A DNA stretch of 64,000 nt from Anoplopoma fimbria (GCF_027596085.1 NC_072457.1:27139331-27203330); one strand, 5' to 3'; positions 38,565 through 50,428 are shown, numbered from the stretch's first letter. Made by a program: numbers and translations. The notes: generated by a model from the sequence alone, not told the origin.

Positions 38565-38859
38565 TATTTATGTGTGACAGAGAAATCAATCCACTGGAAA
38601 TGTGAGACTGAATCTGTATTAATTGCTCTTATTGTCTCCACCTCTCATTTCTTTCACAGCTCATATCCACGTAGCAACAACAAAGTAAGCTTTGTCTTTA
38701 TGGACCTCAGAAAGTTTATTGTTCTGTAACTCAAATCAACCTGTTCAACCAATGTTTCTGCCTTCCTATCCCAGCTCTGATGCACTTCCTCTCTCTTCAC
38801 CCACATGGCAGTCAGGAAGCGAACAGGACGATGCTTCGTCTACAGACTTTAATGTTTAG
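35733..38859 (+). CDS. Ig receptor A: 4-Ig type I membrane protein at the IL-40 position
   Basis: Not assignable to a named gene. Nine exons: 35733-35766, 35863-35889, 36102-36380, 36510-36806, 36929-37201, 37312-37644, 38387-38497, 38660-38684, 38775-38859; 1464 bp, 487 aa. Signal peptide MKNLQTLLPILAVASFF is split over two small exons, as in Fc-receptor-like and PECAM genes. Four Ig domains, one per exon: D1 (about 22-113; RCFAPD...YHCKA), D2 (114-212; LSCSVAK...YSWFFN...YYSCMAW), D3 (213-303; MTCWST...ARCRVK), D4 (304-414; LSCQISK...VSWLLNN...YYRCRAR). Junctions from exon 1 through exon 7 are phase 1. D2 and D4 have the core Trp; D1 and D3 do not. A transmembrane helix (about 422-443, IAFCCFLFLTMAVGGG) precedes a 44-residue tail with no ITIM or ITAM. 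Its place between tmc8 and syngr2 is that of human C17orf99/IL-40, and D1 (PVTYEL, ASFNLKV) resembles IL-40 domain 1. A secreted isoform or function cannot be read from sequence. Confidence 0.85.
37693..38110. mobile_element. Fold-back interspersed element in Ig receptor A intron 6
   Basis: It starts GGTTAGCTTAGCTTAGCATT and near its end carries the inverse TATGCTAAGCTAAGCTAACC. A conserved body between them includes AGCTCACTAGCTAACACG and TTTTACGGGGGTTATG. Partial copies are seen at about 33791-33850 (end piece) and 41885-42030 (start piece). It resembles a widespread fish non-autonomous repeat; the class is not certain. Confidence 0.6.
38498..38563. repeat. (GT)33 microsatellite fused to an exon 7 donor
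   Basis: The donor of Ig receptor A exon 7 (AAGCAAG at 38491-38497) is the first GT of a 66-bp pure GT tract. Confidence 0.95.
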
Positions 38860-39108
38860 AATCAGGTATACAGGCGTGCACAACACCTCATATAAACACA
38901 ATGATTTAGAATCAGTGACATGTGACATACTGTCCAGTAATGCTTTACTTTACAGATCCCTCAGTGTCATATAATTTATGAAAAGGAAATGATATGTTAT
39001 TGTAAAGTTGCTGGGAAAGACTATGTAATTTGGTTTGAAAACGCTTTATTTAAAAGGTTTGCATTTTTCAAAAAATGTTGTGGAAAGAACTCATAGCCAA
39101 TCAGTGCA

Positions 39109-39114
39109 AATAAA
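39109..39114 (+). other. Probable polyadenylation signal of Ig receptor A
   Basis: AATAAA 250 bp after the stop, inside TGCAAATAAACTTTATT. Confidence 0.6.
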
Positions 39115-39834
39115 CTTTATTAATCATTTCTGTATGCTGCTGGAATGAAGTGAATGTTTAGTTTTTATTAATATGAGGAAAACAATTTGACCCATATATA
39201 GACATTGTGTCTGTTCTCTCTGATCTCTCTGATCTAGACCACAGTATGACACAGGAGGAACCTGCACCTCTCGTCATTTCTATCACCTTTTCATGCAAAT
39301 TGATCAAAATCTGCAGCTATATTGTGCTGTTCTGCAGGTACTGCAATAATGACTTTTCCTGAGCTGCCAAGTTGCTTATAACAAACTGGTAGAGCATTTA
39401 ACTAAAAGAGAGAGATTATGTTCAAAGCAGAACTACTGTTTATCATGTGTTTGAAAATAAAAAAAGAAATTTTTAGCTGACGTTTTTCTTGTTGGTCTTT
39501 TTTTTCATGAAATTAACGAAATAAGTGATGCATGTGATACACCTTCACTTCCTCACAAATCCTCTGACTTATATTGTTTCGATATTTACATTTTTCTAAA
39601 TATGACACACTTCTGAGTAAATGACTTGATCTTGTGATGTTATGAGGGAGGGCACTGCAGGGAGGGGTTAGTGTATCACTATCAGCTATTTGCACGTTTC
39701 TAAGTGCGTGTGTGTGTGCACTTTTTTCACCAGCATTGCCCCAACCCCCTCTTTCAAAACCGTCAAAACTCCTGCATTACATGGCATAATTCATATTTGG
39801 AGTATATAGTTGTAATAAAGACTGCTCTTCAAGA

Positions 39835-41636
39835 ATGTTTGCTTCCCTCTTTGTGGTCATACTGGGTAAGCTCCTCAACACAAACTGCACTGCAGTACAC
39901 TTAGTATTTCACAATATGAAACTCTTGTTAACTTTTTGAGCTCTCCTTCCTCTCAACAGGGTTGTGCTTCTGTAGCAAGCAGAGCAGTAAGTCAGTTCTT
40001 TTTTTAATGTGTGTTAGTACATGTTTAGGCAATTTTGTAGCTCTTGATTCTTTCTGTTGAGTGTTTGTTCATTTTTTTTTGTTTTTTATGATAGGCCAGT
40101 CGGTTCTGGGGCGTCCAGAACTTAGGGGCCCTTCGGAAGTTTTGGTGAGAGAAGTTGTAGAATTTCAGTGTGAACTGAAAATCTACCCAGAGAATGAAAC
40201 AATCCTGCTGCAGTTATTTAAGTGAGTGTTTGTTTCACATTAAATCTAACCACTGCATTAAGTCATGATAGAAAATCCCTCTAATTATGACCCTTTTCTA
40301 GGGAGGGTAACCGTGACAAGTTGTTGGGCGAATACTCCTCCCTGAACGGGGAGGTTGCAATCATGCCCGTGGTAATCAAACCATTCCATGAGGGCAACCT
40401 GGAGTGTGTGGCCAAGGCTCAGAACAACTCTAAGATAGAGCCCACTGTCAGCTACACACACTACCTGAAGGTTGTTGGTGAGTCTCTTTATTACCATGCA
40501 TTGTATGTCATATGTGCATGGCTTCCCTGTAACAGTAACATCGAGCATTATGGGCATTTATGTTAGTAAAGGCCTAACACAGTGAGAAAAAAAACCATTT
40601 CTCAAAGGGCATGTTTCTGTAATGTGATATTTTCTTAAGCTTGGGCATAGTGTCTGTGTTACATGTATAGTTATTTCACTGCTTTTGCTGTAAACTGCTT
40701 CTGGGCCAAATCTCTCTTGACAAACCAGATTTTAATCCCAATGAGACTTTTACCTGGTTAAATAAAGAAATGAACAAAACAAAATATTCCTAAAATATTA
40801 AAACAGCATTGTGGAAATGTAATGCAGGCCACCTTCATTACATGCACTGATACGTTACACCCCCCCCCCCCCCCCCCCCATTGTTTGGTTCAATCAAGAA
40901 AACCATCATGTTTCGATAACTGAAACCAAAACAGTGCTATAAAGATGTTCATGTTATATGATTCATGATTCTGGGACAGTCAGGGGATAACCAAAGTCAG
41001 TAGGATTCATCCTCTGGGGAACATGAATATCTGTACAAATCTTTTATATATCCAATAGTTGTTGGGATACTCAGAAAGGTCCAAAGTGGGGAACAACCAC
41101 AACAACAATAACATTGCCATCCAAACAACATTAATCATATTTGGACACCATAAGGTTTTTTACCTCCCTCAGCTCCGGTCAGAATTCTCGTTGGTTTTAA
41201 ATAAGACCAGGATCTGAGTCTGTTTACTGTGTCTGTCCTGCAGAGCCAGTGAAGGGTGCAGAGGTGGTCTTTCAATCAGATTCAGTGGACCTCTTTGAGG
41301 GGCAGACACTGGAGCTACACTGTCAACTCACTGCTGGAAATCATGTCTCTTACAAGTGGCTGCTGAACGGTCAACTCGTCCCTCAGTCACCTCGCCACTA
41401 TGCCGCAAATGGCAATCTCTTCGTCTACAGGTCAGTGGAATGCCAATGAGATTTTACTACATGGTTGCCGTGGTGTTTTGAGCAGCTGAATGTACTGATG
41501 CAAACATAAAACTGGGGCCCTATACGTGGTTGCTAAGGGGTTGGTGGGGTGTTGCTAGGTGGTTGCCATTGTGATTCTAGCTGGCAGGGAGTACTGCATG
41601 AATGATAGAGAATACAGTGTATAAATAACAGTCACA

Positions 41637-41671
<35 letters not shown>

Positions 41672-44600
41672 AAGTAGGGATAACTTATAAGTTATCCGTC
41701 TAATGTATAGAGCTAGAGCTAATGCTTCTCCCTGTTGTCTTTACTTTTGTTAAGATATCGCTGTCAGAAAATCACAATATCTGATACTTGGAATTAGTCT
41801 GAAGCAGATGTGAGTTTTTTTCCCCCCTTAGCTGTAAGTAATTATGTTTTAAATAAACTAAATGCCGCATAAGAGGCTATTATTTAGTTTAGCATAAAAA
41901 CTGGACACAGCTAGCTACCTTGGCCATAAATATAAGCTCACTAATTAACATGTATCTTTGCTTTATCCGTAGACAAACAGAGAGAATTGTAACCCTGAAA
42001 AAACAAAAAGTGTGGTTTGAAATGAAAAGACGCTCTAATTATAAAACAGACATAAAATAGTCAAATTGCTGGAAAGTGTTGGAACTTTTGATTCAGCAAG
42101 TTCCTGTGTTCTATGACTCATTTTCCTCATCAAACATCTGTTCAACACTGTCTGAGAGAGAAGTCATTTGTCATGGAGGCCAGCCACTGGGCATGCTGTT
42201 TCTAACTGAAGGAGTCATAAGTTATTGACGGGATGATCTGTGTCGTCCTCAGCACTACTTCTCAAGACAGCGGATCCTATATGTGCGTCGCCACCAACCA
42301 CTTCAACAAAACAAACATCTTCACCTCCAATAGCTCTGACGTGATCACAGTCAAAGGTCAGCTGCCATGAATATAAACTCTCAGGTTCAAAGTTTATAGA
42401 TGTGAAAAGGTTTCATTGAACTACATTACATTATTCTAAATCTTACTCCCTCAGACCTGGTGTCAATCCCTAACATCTCCCTCACCGTGATAAAGGTAAC
42501 ATCTCCCCTCACCGATTCCGACAACTATTCTGCCGAGGTCACCTGTCAGTCTTCAAAAGGGACTCCGCCTATCATCTTTTCACTGTACAACGGGACAGAA
42601 TTGTTTGCCAATGTAAGAGCTGAAGAGAGAACCACAACATTTAAGGTTCCACTGGTCTTGGGCCAGCACTTGGGTTGGCTCCAGTGCCAGGCAGAGAATG
42701 GAGACCGGATCGAATTCAGTCAAAGGATTCCCCTCGAAGTTGGTATGTGAATTGTTTGAAACTGCTGACTAAACACTGTGGTCCACACTGCTATCTTTTA
42801 ATGTTTGTCCATAATGTCTCTTGCTGATCCGTAACGTCTCCAACAGTCCCGGTTGGTGGGCCTGTGATGATGCATTACGACTATGACATTGGAGAAAACT
42901 ACGCCGTGATCGGCCTGAGGTTCTACTGCGAGGCGGCCAAGGGATCTCTCCCTCGGTACCAGTGGTTCCTCAACAAAACCCTCCTACATGACAGAGGAAG
43001 CTTTTACTACGTGGTCAACAAGCCTCCGGAACAGTCCATACTCCTGCTGTCTGTAGGGAGGAGCAGCGCTGGAACGTACCACTGTGAAGTGTCAGACAGC
43101 TTTGACAACATCACCGCCATAACCAGCAACCGGCTGTATTTGGATAAAGAAGGTACAGTTTAGCCACTGATTGAGTCAGGTAAAACATCCTTGAGACAGG
43201 TGAGAGCTGGTTTCATCTCATCTTCTTCTTCCTGCTCCTCCAGTTCTGAATCGTCTCCCCAACTTGGTGGTGGCAGTTGTCTTTGGGTGCTTTACATTCC
43301 TGGTTGTCCTGGTCTCTATTTGTTGCTGTGTTGGAGCAATATTCAGTAAGTTTCGGAGTCCTGTTGCAATTCTGTGTAACTGCCTCCTCATTGCTACTGC
43401 AAATTCATCTCTTTCTTTCCTCTTGTTGCAGGGCGAAGGCAGTATGGAGAGAAGTCTATGTGAGTTATTTCTCTGTTTAATTCTGAAACCTTAAAAAAAT
43501 GATGCCCACATTTCACAGTTACTTCCTCTTGTTAAGAGAGCTGTGCTACTTAATCCTCAGTGAGTTTTCCTTCTTTCTTCTACTGAGGAAGAATAAGATG
43601 TTGACAGTTCATCCACCACTTGCAAATAAAGAGGAAAAAATGGCCAATGCCATGTGAAAAAGTGCTCAATGGTGTGTTCCACAAAACCAGCGCAGCAGCT
43701 TTAATGCAAAGGTCAAAAACATCACAGATAATGTAGAATCCAGTTCATTTACATTCTTGTTTGTTCATGGTCACACATGAATTAATGATCATTTATCTTT
43801 TTACATGATTATGTAAATTCTAAATCCCCGGACAAATACTCAATTCATCTTGCTTTTTTGAAATGTTATCATGTGTTTTTTTGCCAGAAGAAGTGAAATT
43901 GAAATAGTAAAAGTCAAAGGAAAACTCTGAATCAGCCTTAAACAAATCATGTTTAATTTGGGTGTGTGAACTGGGAACTAGGGGATGTACACTCCCATTC
44001 ACAATCCAAAAACAACACTGGGCCTATATTACATTCATTGTATGCTATGGCACTGTATGGATGTTTACAACTGCACCTTTAATAAACTTATAATGTGACA
44101 ACTTTAACTTCTCCTCTTAGGTTGAGCCTGGAGATGAAGGGAATATCTGCATATAAGGGCGAGCTGGTTTGTCAATCTTTCTGTCTCTCCACCGTTCATC
44201 TATTCTTACATGAGCCACTTTCACTATCTCACACAATTTGATTTCCACTGAACCGTGACACAGCGCGCTCTCTCTCTCTCTCTGCTCACAGGATTTGTCA
44301 GAGTACAACGAAGATGCTGAAATTGTGAATATGGCCAGAGGTGATGCATTTGATCAGGTTAGAACTAAAACAATTAATCATGACCCCTGGAGCTTGTCCA
44401 GAAAGCTGCAGCACGTCTGGTGTTCAATCGCCCCAAGTTCTTTCACACAACTTCCCTTCTCCGTTCTCTACACTGGCTCCCTGTAAGAGCTCGCATCCAG
44501 TTTAAGACTCTGGTGCTAGCCTACAGGGCAGTGAAAGGAACAGCTCCTTCCTATCTCCAGGCCTTGGTCAAGCCCTACACCCCCGCCCGACCACTTCGCT

Positions 44601-45244
44601 CTGCGGCCTCGGGGCGACTGGTTGCCCCGTCGCTCAGAGGTCCCTGCGGCCGATCCACCCGGTCACAGCTTTTTTCTGTCCTGGCCCCTCAGTGGTGGAA
44701 TGAACTCCCCACTGACGTCAGGACAGCAGAGTCGCTGCCCATCTTCAGGCGCAGGCTGAAAACCCACCTCTTCAAGAAGTACTACCCTGAGCCTTCCTCG
44801 TAGCACTTATTGCATTCGTATTAGTTGTTGCACTTACTGTATTAGTATCAGTTCGCTGCACTTATTGAATTTGTATTTGTTTACTGCACTTATCCTATTC
44901 GTAGTAGTTTGTAGCACTTATTATATTCGTATTAGTCTGTTGCAATTATTGTTTTCGTAGTAATTTGCCTCTGCACTATACTTTTGCTCTGGTTTATGCT
45001 TTAAGATGCTTGTTTAAGAAAGGAGATGCACTTATGACTTCTGGTGACTAGTAGTTCTCTTGAATACCTATGTTGAATACACTTCCTGTAAGTCGCTTTG
45101 GATAAAAGCGTCTGCTAAATGACTGTAATGTAATGTAATGTAATATAATGAAATCAATCAACCAGTGAGCCGGTTAATCTAACAAGCAAGCAGTCAAACT
45201 CTGTCCTCTCTCTTCAGGCATCTCAAGTCTCTTCTGATGAATGA
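39835..45244 (+). CDS. Ig receptor B: 4-Ig type I membrane protein, paralogue of A
   Basis: Not assignable to a named gene. Thirteen exons: 39835-39865, 39960-39986, 40095-40221, 40302-40477, 41244-41430, 42253-42356, 42455-42742, 42847-43152, 43244-43345, 43432-43459, 44121-44166, 44292-44357, 45218-45244; 1515 bp, 504 aa. Signal peptide MFASLFVVILGLCF is split over two exons. D1 (exons 3-4; FQCELK...LECVAKA) and D2 (exons 5-6; LHCQLTAG...YKWLLNG...YMCVATN) are each cut by an internal phase-2 intron. D3 (exon 7; VTCQSSKGTPP...LQCQAEN) and D4 (exon 8; FYCEAAKG...YQWFLNK...YHCEVSD) are single exons. The helix LVVAVVFGCFTFLVVLVSICCCVGAIF precedes in meaning the basic stop RRRQYGEKS; the tail has ISAYKGEL and SEYNEDAEIV tyrosines but no exact ITIM. 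D4 starts VPVGG, as in receptor A. The last three exons are less sure: exon 11 uses a weak donor, and exon 12 could instead end at 44340. Confidence 0.8.
40860..40879. repeat. C20 homopolymer in Ig receptor B intron 4
   Basis: An uninterrupted run of about 20 C. G-rich on the minus strand, so a possible quadruplex former and a likely site of sequencing length error. Confidence 0.9.
41461..41672. repeat. GTTGCTAGG-type repeat and (GTA)n in intron 5
   Basis: Imperfect copies of GGTTGCTAGG/GGTTGCCATG (41461-41580) are followed by a (GTA)n trinucleotide tract at 41640-41672. Confidence 0.65.
44384..45150 (+). mobile_element. L2-type LINE 3' fragment in Ig receptor B last intron
   Basis: Carries the C-terminal end of an L2/CR1-group reverse-transcriptase ORF: SLHWLPVRARIQFKTLVLAY, then KGTAPSYLQALVKPYTP, ending FRRRLKTHLFKKYY. 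The ORF is frameshifted near 44420 and 5' truncated. A 3' UTR of GTATTAG/GCACTTAT repeats and a tail of AAGCGTCTGCTAAATGACTG with (TGTAA)n follow. It is a dead copy and not a host gene. Confidence 0.88.
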
Positions 45245-45331
45245 ATTGTGCAAGAGAAGAAGACTCTGGAGGATGAACCATCTGAGCGACTCTGAGCTTT
45301 CAAACTGTTTAAACGCAGGCTGATGTGGTTG

Positions 45332-45337
45332 AATAAA
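45332..45337 (+). other. Probable polyadenylation signal of Ig receptor B
   Basis: AATAAA 88 bp after the proposed stop at 45244, supporting 45218-45244 as part of the terminal exon. Confidence 0.65.
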
Positions 45338-45610
45338 CATCTTAACACGGTGCTCTGTGCTGTCTGTCTGTAAAGTGTTTGTGGTGGGGAAAGAAAATGA
45401 TTGATAAGAGTCGCACATGATGGTGTTTCCTGATTCATTACCGCTCAACTCCGCCCCTCTGACGCAGAGATCCTCTGGATGGGACTGGTCTTCGTCCGGA
45501 GACGCAGCACGACAGGAGGTGAGTTTAGTTTAGTTAAGCAGGCTGGCTTATCAGGTCGGTGATCAGTCAATACGGTGAGCTCCGGAGAACCTGTTGAACG
45601 GGAGAAAAGC

Positions 45611-46871
45611 ATGGAAGAGACGGGCGGTGCTACTGCGTACGGGGCTTCACTCGCAGGAGGAGGTTTCGATTTCTACAAGTTCATCCGACAACCGCAAACA
45701 ATCGTGCGGATACTGAGTTGGGTGAGTGGGCTGTAAGATATCCAACAGTGCATGTCCAAAGGTTAAAGAGACAACAGAAGGCATAGCCAACATGCAGTGA
45801 GAAGCTGTGTATATCTGTGTGTGTGTTGGAGGAACAACAGGCTCCTGTGTGCTGCAGGCAGCTGGTGTGTGACAGCAGCTCGGTGACAGCACAGGTCAAC
45901 ACTGCTGTTGTCAGAGGACGAAAGACAGCAAAACTGTCAGATAGAAGCAAAAAAACATCAATAAATAAACCAGGATGTTTGATCATTTTCATCTTTGAGA
46001 GATTTCTGCAGTCTGTCACACTGGAGCTGTGCTCACCAGAGATGAAGGTTGCATTTAACTTCCAAAAACAGATTAAAATAATTATACAAGGTGTTGTGTA
46101 TTTGACTAAATAAGTAGTGATTTCCTGTAAGTCGCTTTGGATAAAAGCGTCTGCTAAATGACTGTAATGTAATGTAATGTAATGATTATCATAAAGGGGT
46201 TGTACAGATACAGTTTATTTGCATAAAGAGGTGTTTTCATTAACCTGGGAAAGTCCTGGGAAGTTGTTATGAGCTGCTGATCACCTGTTGCTAGGCAAAT
46301 GTTAGGGGCAAAGATTTTGTGGTTAAGAACAAAATGAATTGTCACCAGACTGGTTGTAGAATAACATGTATTGTTGTCCAACCCTGCGTGTTTGTGAGCA
46401 CACAGATTGAAGAATTGGGTTCCAACTGTGAGTTCTTGAACACCTCCCTGGTGAAACATAAGCTCTGGATCCTCATTGACATTAATAGTGAGTTTTATTG
46501 GACGTGACTGCCGTCCTTTTTCCTTGACCTGACTTACAGGGAGTACGGTTGATTTCCATTTACTTGGTTCATGAAGCGTAAACTATTTGAAGGCCTCTAG
46601 TTAATGTACATGCAGGTGATGGTAGGTGGCTGAGAAAACACACAGCTTCACAAGGATACTGTAGCATATCATCCAGCGTGGTGGATGAGGACAGAGGACA
46701 GAATGTGCCCACGGCTGCTACAACTTAGTGTGTTTATATGTTTGGGAAACTGCATGTGAGATAATGTGTGTCACTGGTAAACAAGGGCTGATGGGCCGGT
46801 AAGGTGATACCTCTCTCCCCGTTGGCCCTCGCTTTTACTCGTGGTGAATGTGGTTCGCTGATCTCCCCTTC

Positions 46872-46934
<63 letters not shown>

Positions 46935-49900
46935 ACGTGCAGCTGTGCTCAACTCATCTCAAATTCACATCGGTTAGATCACCACGTATCTCTGGTAATT
47001 TTAATCTCCCTTCAACAAGACTGCACCTATGACACAAGAGAGGATTGTTCGGTCTGTAACCTTGCCTACAGGTCCCATAATGCGCTGCACCTGCTCCTGG
47101 AACATGGAAAAGTCTGCGTACAATGGCTCTTGCTCATTTAAGATGTTGAATCACATCACTATACCTTCTCTGACCCTGCTGTTATGTTAGACTCTTAAAT
47201 GTGAAACAGTATATTTAAGATAGATATTTCACTTCTGGTTGTTTGTATGTGTTGTGTAAACACAAGTCACCAGTGTTGTTTGTGCTGCCTAATAGCATCT
47301 GACACAAACAAAAGAACATACTGCATGAACATATGGTTGGTTTGTACATGTTTATGACATCTGTCACTCGGCACACAAACACTTTCCATCTGTCCATCAA
47401 TGTTGTCCTCACAATGCACACAAACATCTGTCTGCTCCACTAACGATCCCTCTGTCTCACTTCTGTCTTGTGTTTTGGAACTCCCCACATTCACTTCCCT
47501 AATGTCTGCTGCTAATTTTTGGTACTTTTCGTCTCATTACATCAGCAGGATTGTGGCCTATTTCCCCTTCACCTCATCCTGCTTCCCACCCGTTAATCAG
47601 TCCCTCTCTATCCTCCTCCTGATCTCATTAAGAGTGTTGTTAGTTGAGTTTGTGGCGTCCCAGGGTCACATGGCAGGCAGCTGCACTCAGAAGTAGGTCA
47701 CATGGTTAGGTGGGTAACCAGAGCAGACATCAACAGACCTCTTCTCTACTTACATCATCAGTAAAGTTTGTATTTCTAAGTGTTGTTGATGCGTTCAAGA
47801 AACTCCTCATAAACCGAAAGTCGGGTGTTTAACAGTAAGGTCTATGATAGAAAAAAAAAGCTGAAATCACATATCCTTTGCATGAAGGCCTCGTTTCATT
47901 CTTCCGGTGTGGTTGATTTTGTGACAGCACAGTTCCTGATAGCGGTTCTGTTTGAAGGCAGACCCAAATACTAGATGTCAGAGTGTCTTTTAATGCACCA
48001 CCAAGGAAGAGCTTTCCAAATGGTCACTCCTTTAAACTGAATGATCACAATGATAAAGGCGACTACCTATTTTTGAGTGAGGCTTCATTCTCTGCTTGTG
48101 GATTTTCATAATGTGCTTTCATGAAGTGAAACCAAAGGCCGTCTGAAAGCTAGCAAATCGGTCACAAATTGAAAGTGACCAGCAGGACTGTTTGGTATAC
48201 CATGTGAAGTTAATGGATAAACATGAAAAGCCAGCACTATGTTGGTTCAACAAGAAACTTTCTTCTCGTGAATTTGCAAATCATTGAAGGCCACTTTCTT
48301 CTGTTCTCTGATTCATTGTAGATATTTGCCCTGGTGGTGTTTGCCACCATCACAACAGAGGGATATGTCAACTCTCCCCACAGTGCCAACGCAATGTGCA
48401 TCTTCAACCAAAACGACTCAGCGTGTCATTACGCTATTGGCATCGGGGTGATCGCCTTCCTGGCATGTGTTGGCTTCCTGGTGTTGGACGCTTACTTGCC
48501 TTTCATGAGCAACGCACAGGAGAGGAAGTACGCTGTCATTGCAGATCTGGGATTCTCAGGTGAGCCGGAGTGTTAAAGGGATGTCTTTTTGTTTTGAAGG
48601 AGCTTTATAGCTGCCCTAATTGATAGTTTTATATTAACAGCGGATCAAATTACTTTGTGAAATGTAAAGGTTGTCGCTCATAGTGATTAACCCACAAAAG
48701 TGTTTTTTTTTTTTTTAGCTTCTTTCAGCCCACATCTTCACTGTTTTGGTTCACTCCCACTGCCCTCATCAACCTTGTTTCAAGCCACAACCTGGGCAGC
48801 TGCTTACAGTGGGATAAACGACTATAAACCCACTGACCACTACTTTCTCAGCACCAAACCTCACACTGTCACAGTTAACTGATGAACATAGTGATGCATT
48901 TAACAGCTAACAATTTAGATATTTCCCTCTGGGGTTGGTGGGGACCAAAACTAGAGCTAAAAAGAGAAAATCTTTTTCCCAACCAACTCCAAATAAACGC
49001 AAATGTTGCTCCGTATCTCAAATAAGCAAATGTTTGCTAACATGTTCACCACATATCAACTGAATGAGGTGATAATATATCAATGTTGTATCGATACAGA
49101 ACGCCTCTGAGAATTGGCGTAATGTGTGACAGACCACTGCCTCTTTCCCTGACACAACATAGCATGTATTATTCATCGTTGCTCACGGTAACAACATCAG
49201 CTGTACATGCCACGGTTCACAGTCAGCCATTCTTCAAGGAAACAAAGAAGTGGTAGTTTGAAAAGCAGCTTGTGGTCATTTGAGCAGATGGCAACAGGAG
49301 AGCCCTTTGTTTTCATTTGACCTTATGTTTAGTATATTTTCAGTTTGACTTTCAAATCCGTGTTTTCACACTTTTCATACAGTGAGGAAAAAAACAATAA
49401 TTCATATCTATGTGTGTTTGTGCATCTGTGTCCCTCTGTGTTTTATAGGGGCGTGGTGCTTCCTTTGGTTTGTGTGTTTCTGCTTTTTGGCCAGTCAGTG
49501 GGCTAAAACTCATGATGTTGGGGGTGTCCCAGAGGACGCCGCTCGAGCCACGGTGGCCTTCTCATTCTTCTCTATCGCCACATGGGTGAGCAGGACTGCC
49601 GTTGTCTTCTTTTCATTAAAAAAACAGCTCAGAGTTTCATTCACATTTAACGTTTGCAAGCAAGTAAGCTAATGTCAAAAAAATGTCAAACTATTCCTTT
49701 AAAGCCACCACTTGCTTTAGTTCATGCTAGTATGGTACAAAAACTTGCAAGAGACTTTAAACCTGCTTAAGAGACATCATTTATTATTGTATAGTATTTT
49801 CTGTCAGAATTTTGAACTACAAATTGATGCAAAATGACTACAAAAAGAGACACAACACAGAGAAGGATACACAAATATGCGACACATGAAGTCGCATATT

Positions 49901-50428
49901 GTTTGTAAAGGTCCTCCAGGATGGTGCGTTCAATTACTGGTGAGGCCCTCTGACATTCGACGCTTCACAGGCAGCTACTGAACAGCAAACCCTATATTTC
50001 TAGAACCTATAATGTTTATATTTACAATGATACGAAGTGAAACCAGTTCATTTAGAAGTTGAAAAAAATAGATGAATCACTAATAAAGAAAAGATTTGAA
50101 ACATCCTCTGCAATATTGTAAAATAAGTTATTTATAGAAATACTCAAAAATAACCTTGACATTTTATTTCATCACACAGGGAATCCTGACCTACTGTGCG
50201 CTGTGCCGTTTCCGCCGCGGTGTTAATGAAGTAACCATCCCCACCTACACAGAGCCGCCACCAGACCACAACGCCCCTTACCCTCCGACCTACGCCCCCA
50301 CCTCCTACAACCCCACTACCTACACCCCTACCACATACGCCGCCTATCCCAGCAGTGTGCCCGACATGCACCAGCAGCCGAACCCCCCGCCGCAAGGAGA
50401 CGCTGGCTACCAGCCGCCCAGCTACTGA
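45611..50428 (+). CDS. syngr2: syngr2, synaptogyrin-2
   Basis: Four-helix MARVEL-domain vesicle protein (cellugyrin) of small cytoplasmic transport vesicles; in mammals it acts in endocytic trafficking outside neurons. Four exons: 45611-45721, 48322-48559, 49449-49585, 50180-50428; 735 bp, 244 aa (human 224). The N-terminus reads GGGFDFYKFIRQPQTIVRIL, typical of synaptogyrins. Helix 1 spans the exon 1/2 junction, the first luminal loop has two Cys (AMCIFNQNDSACHYAI), helices 2 and 3 follow (IGVIAFLACVGFLVLDAYLP; CFLWFVCFCFLASQW), and helix 4 is in FSFFSIATWVGILTYCALC. The cytoplasmic tail is rich in Pro, Tyr and Thr (YAPTSYNPTTYTPTTYAAY), longer than in human. Intron 1 is 2.6 kb and holds a (AC)n tract and an L2 tail. 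Neighbouring tk1 and afmid give the same order as in human. I cannot tell the a from the b duplicate. Confidence 0.95.
46124..46183 (+). mobile_element. L2 LINE 3' tail fragment
   Basis: CCTGTAAGTCGCTTTGGATAAAAGCG and a (TGTAA)n end, identical in type to the tails at 45085-45150 and 4207-4270. Only the last 60 bp are present, in syngr2 intron 1. Confidence 0.75.
46872..46932. repeat. (AC)30 microsatellite in syngr2 intron 1
   Basis: A pure AC tract. The rest of intron 1 (to 48321) shows no coding or repeat structure that I can recognise. Confidence 0.97.

Noticed and set aside
44420..44803. 127-codon frame with a clear protein domain
   Set aside because: It is the end of an L2-type LINE reverse-transcriptase ORF, 5' truncated and frameshifted, so not a host gene.
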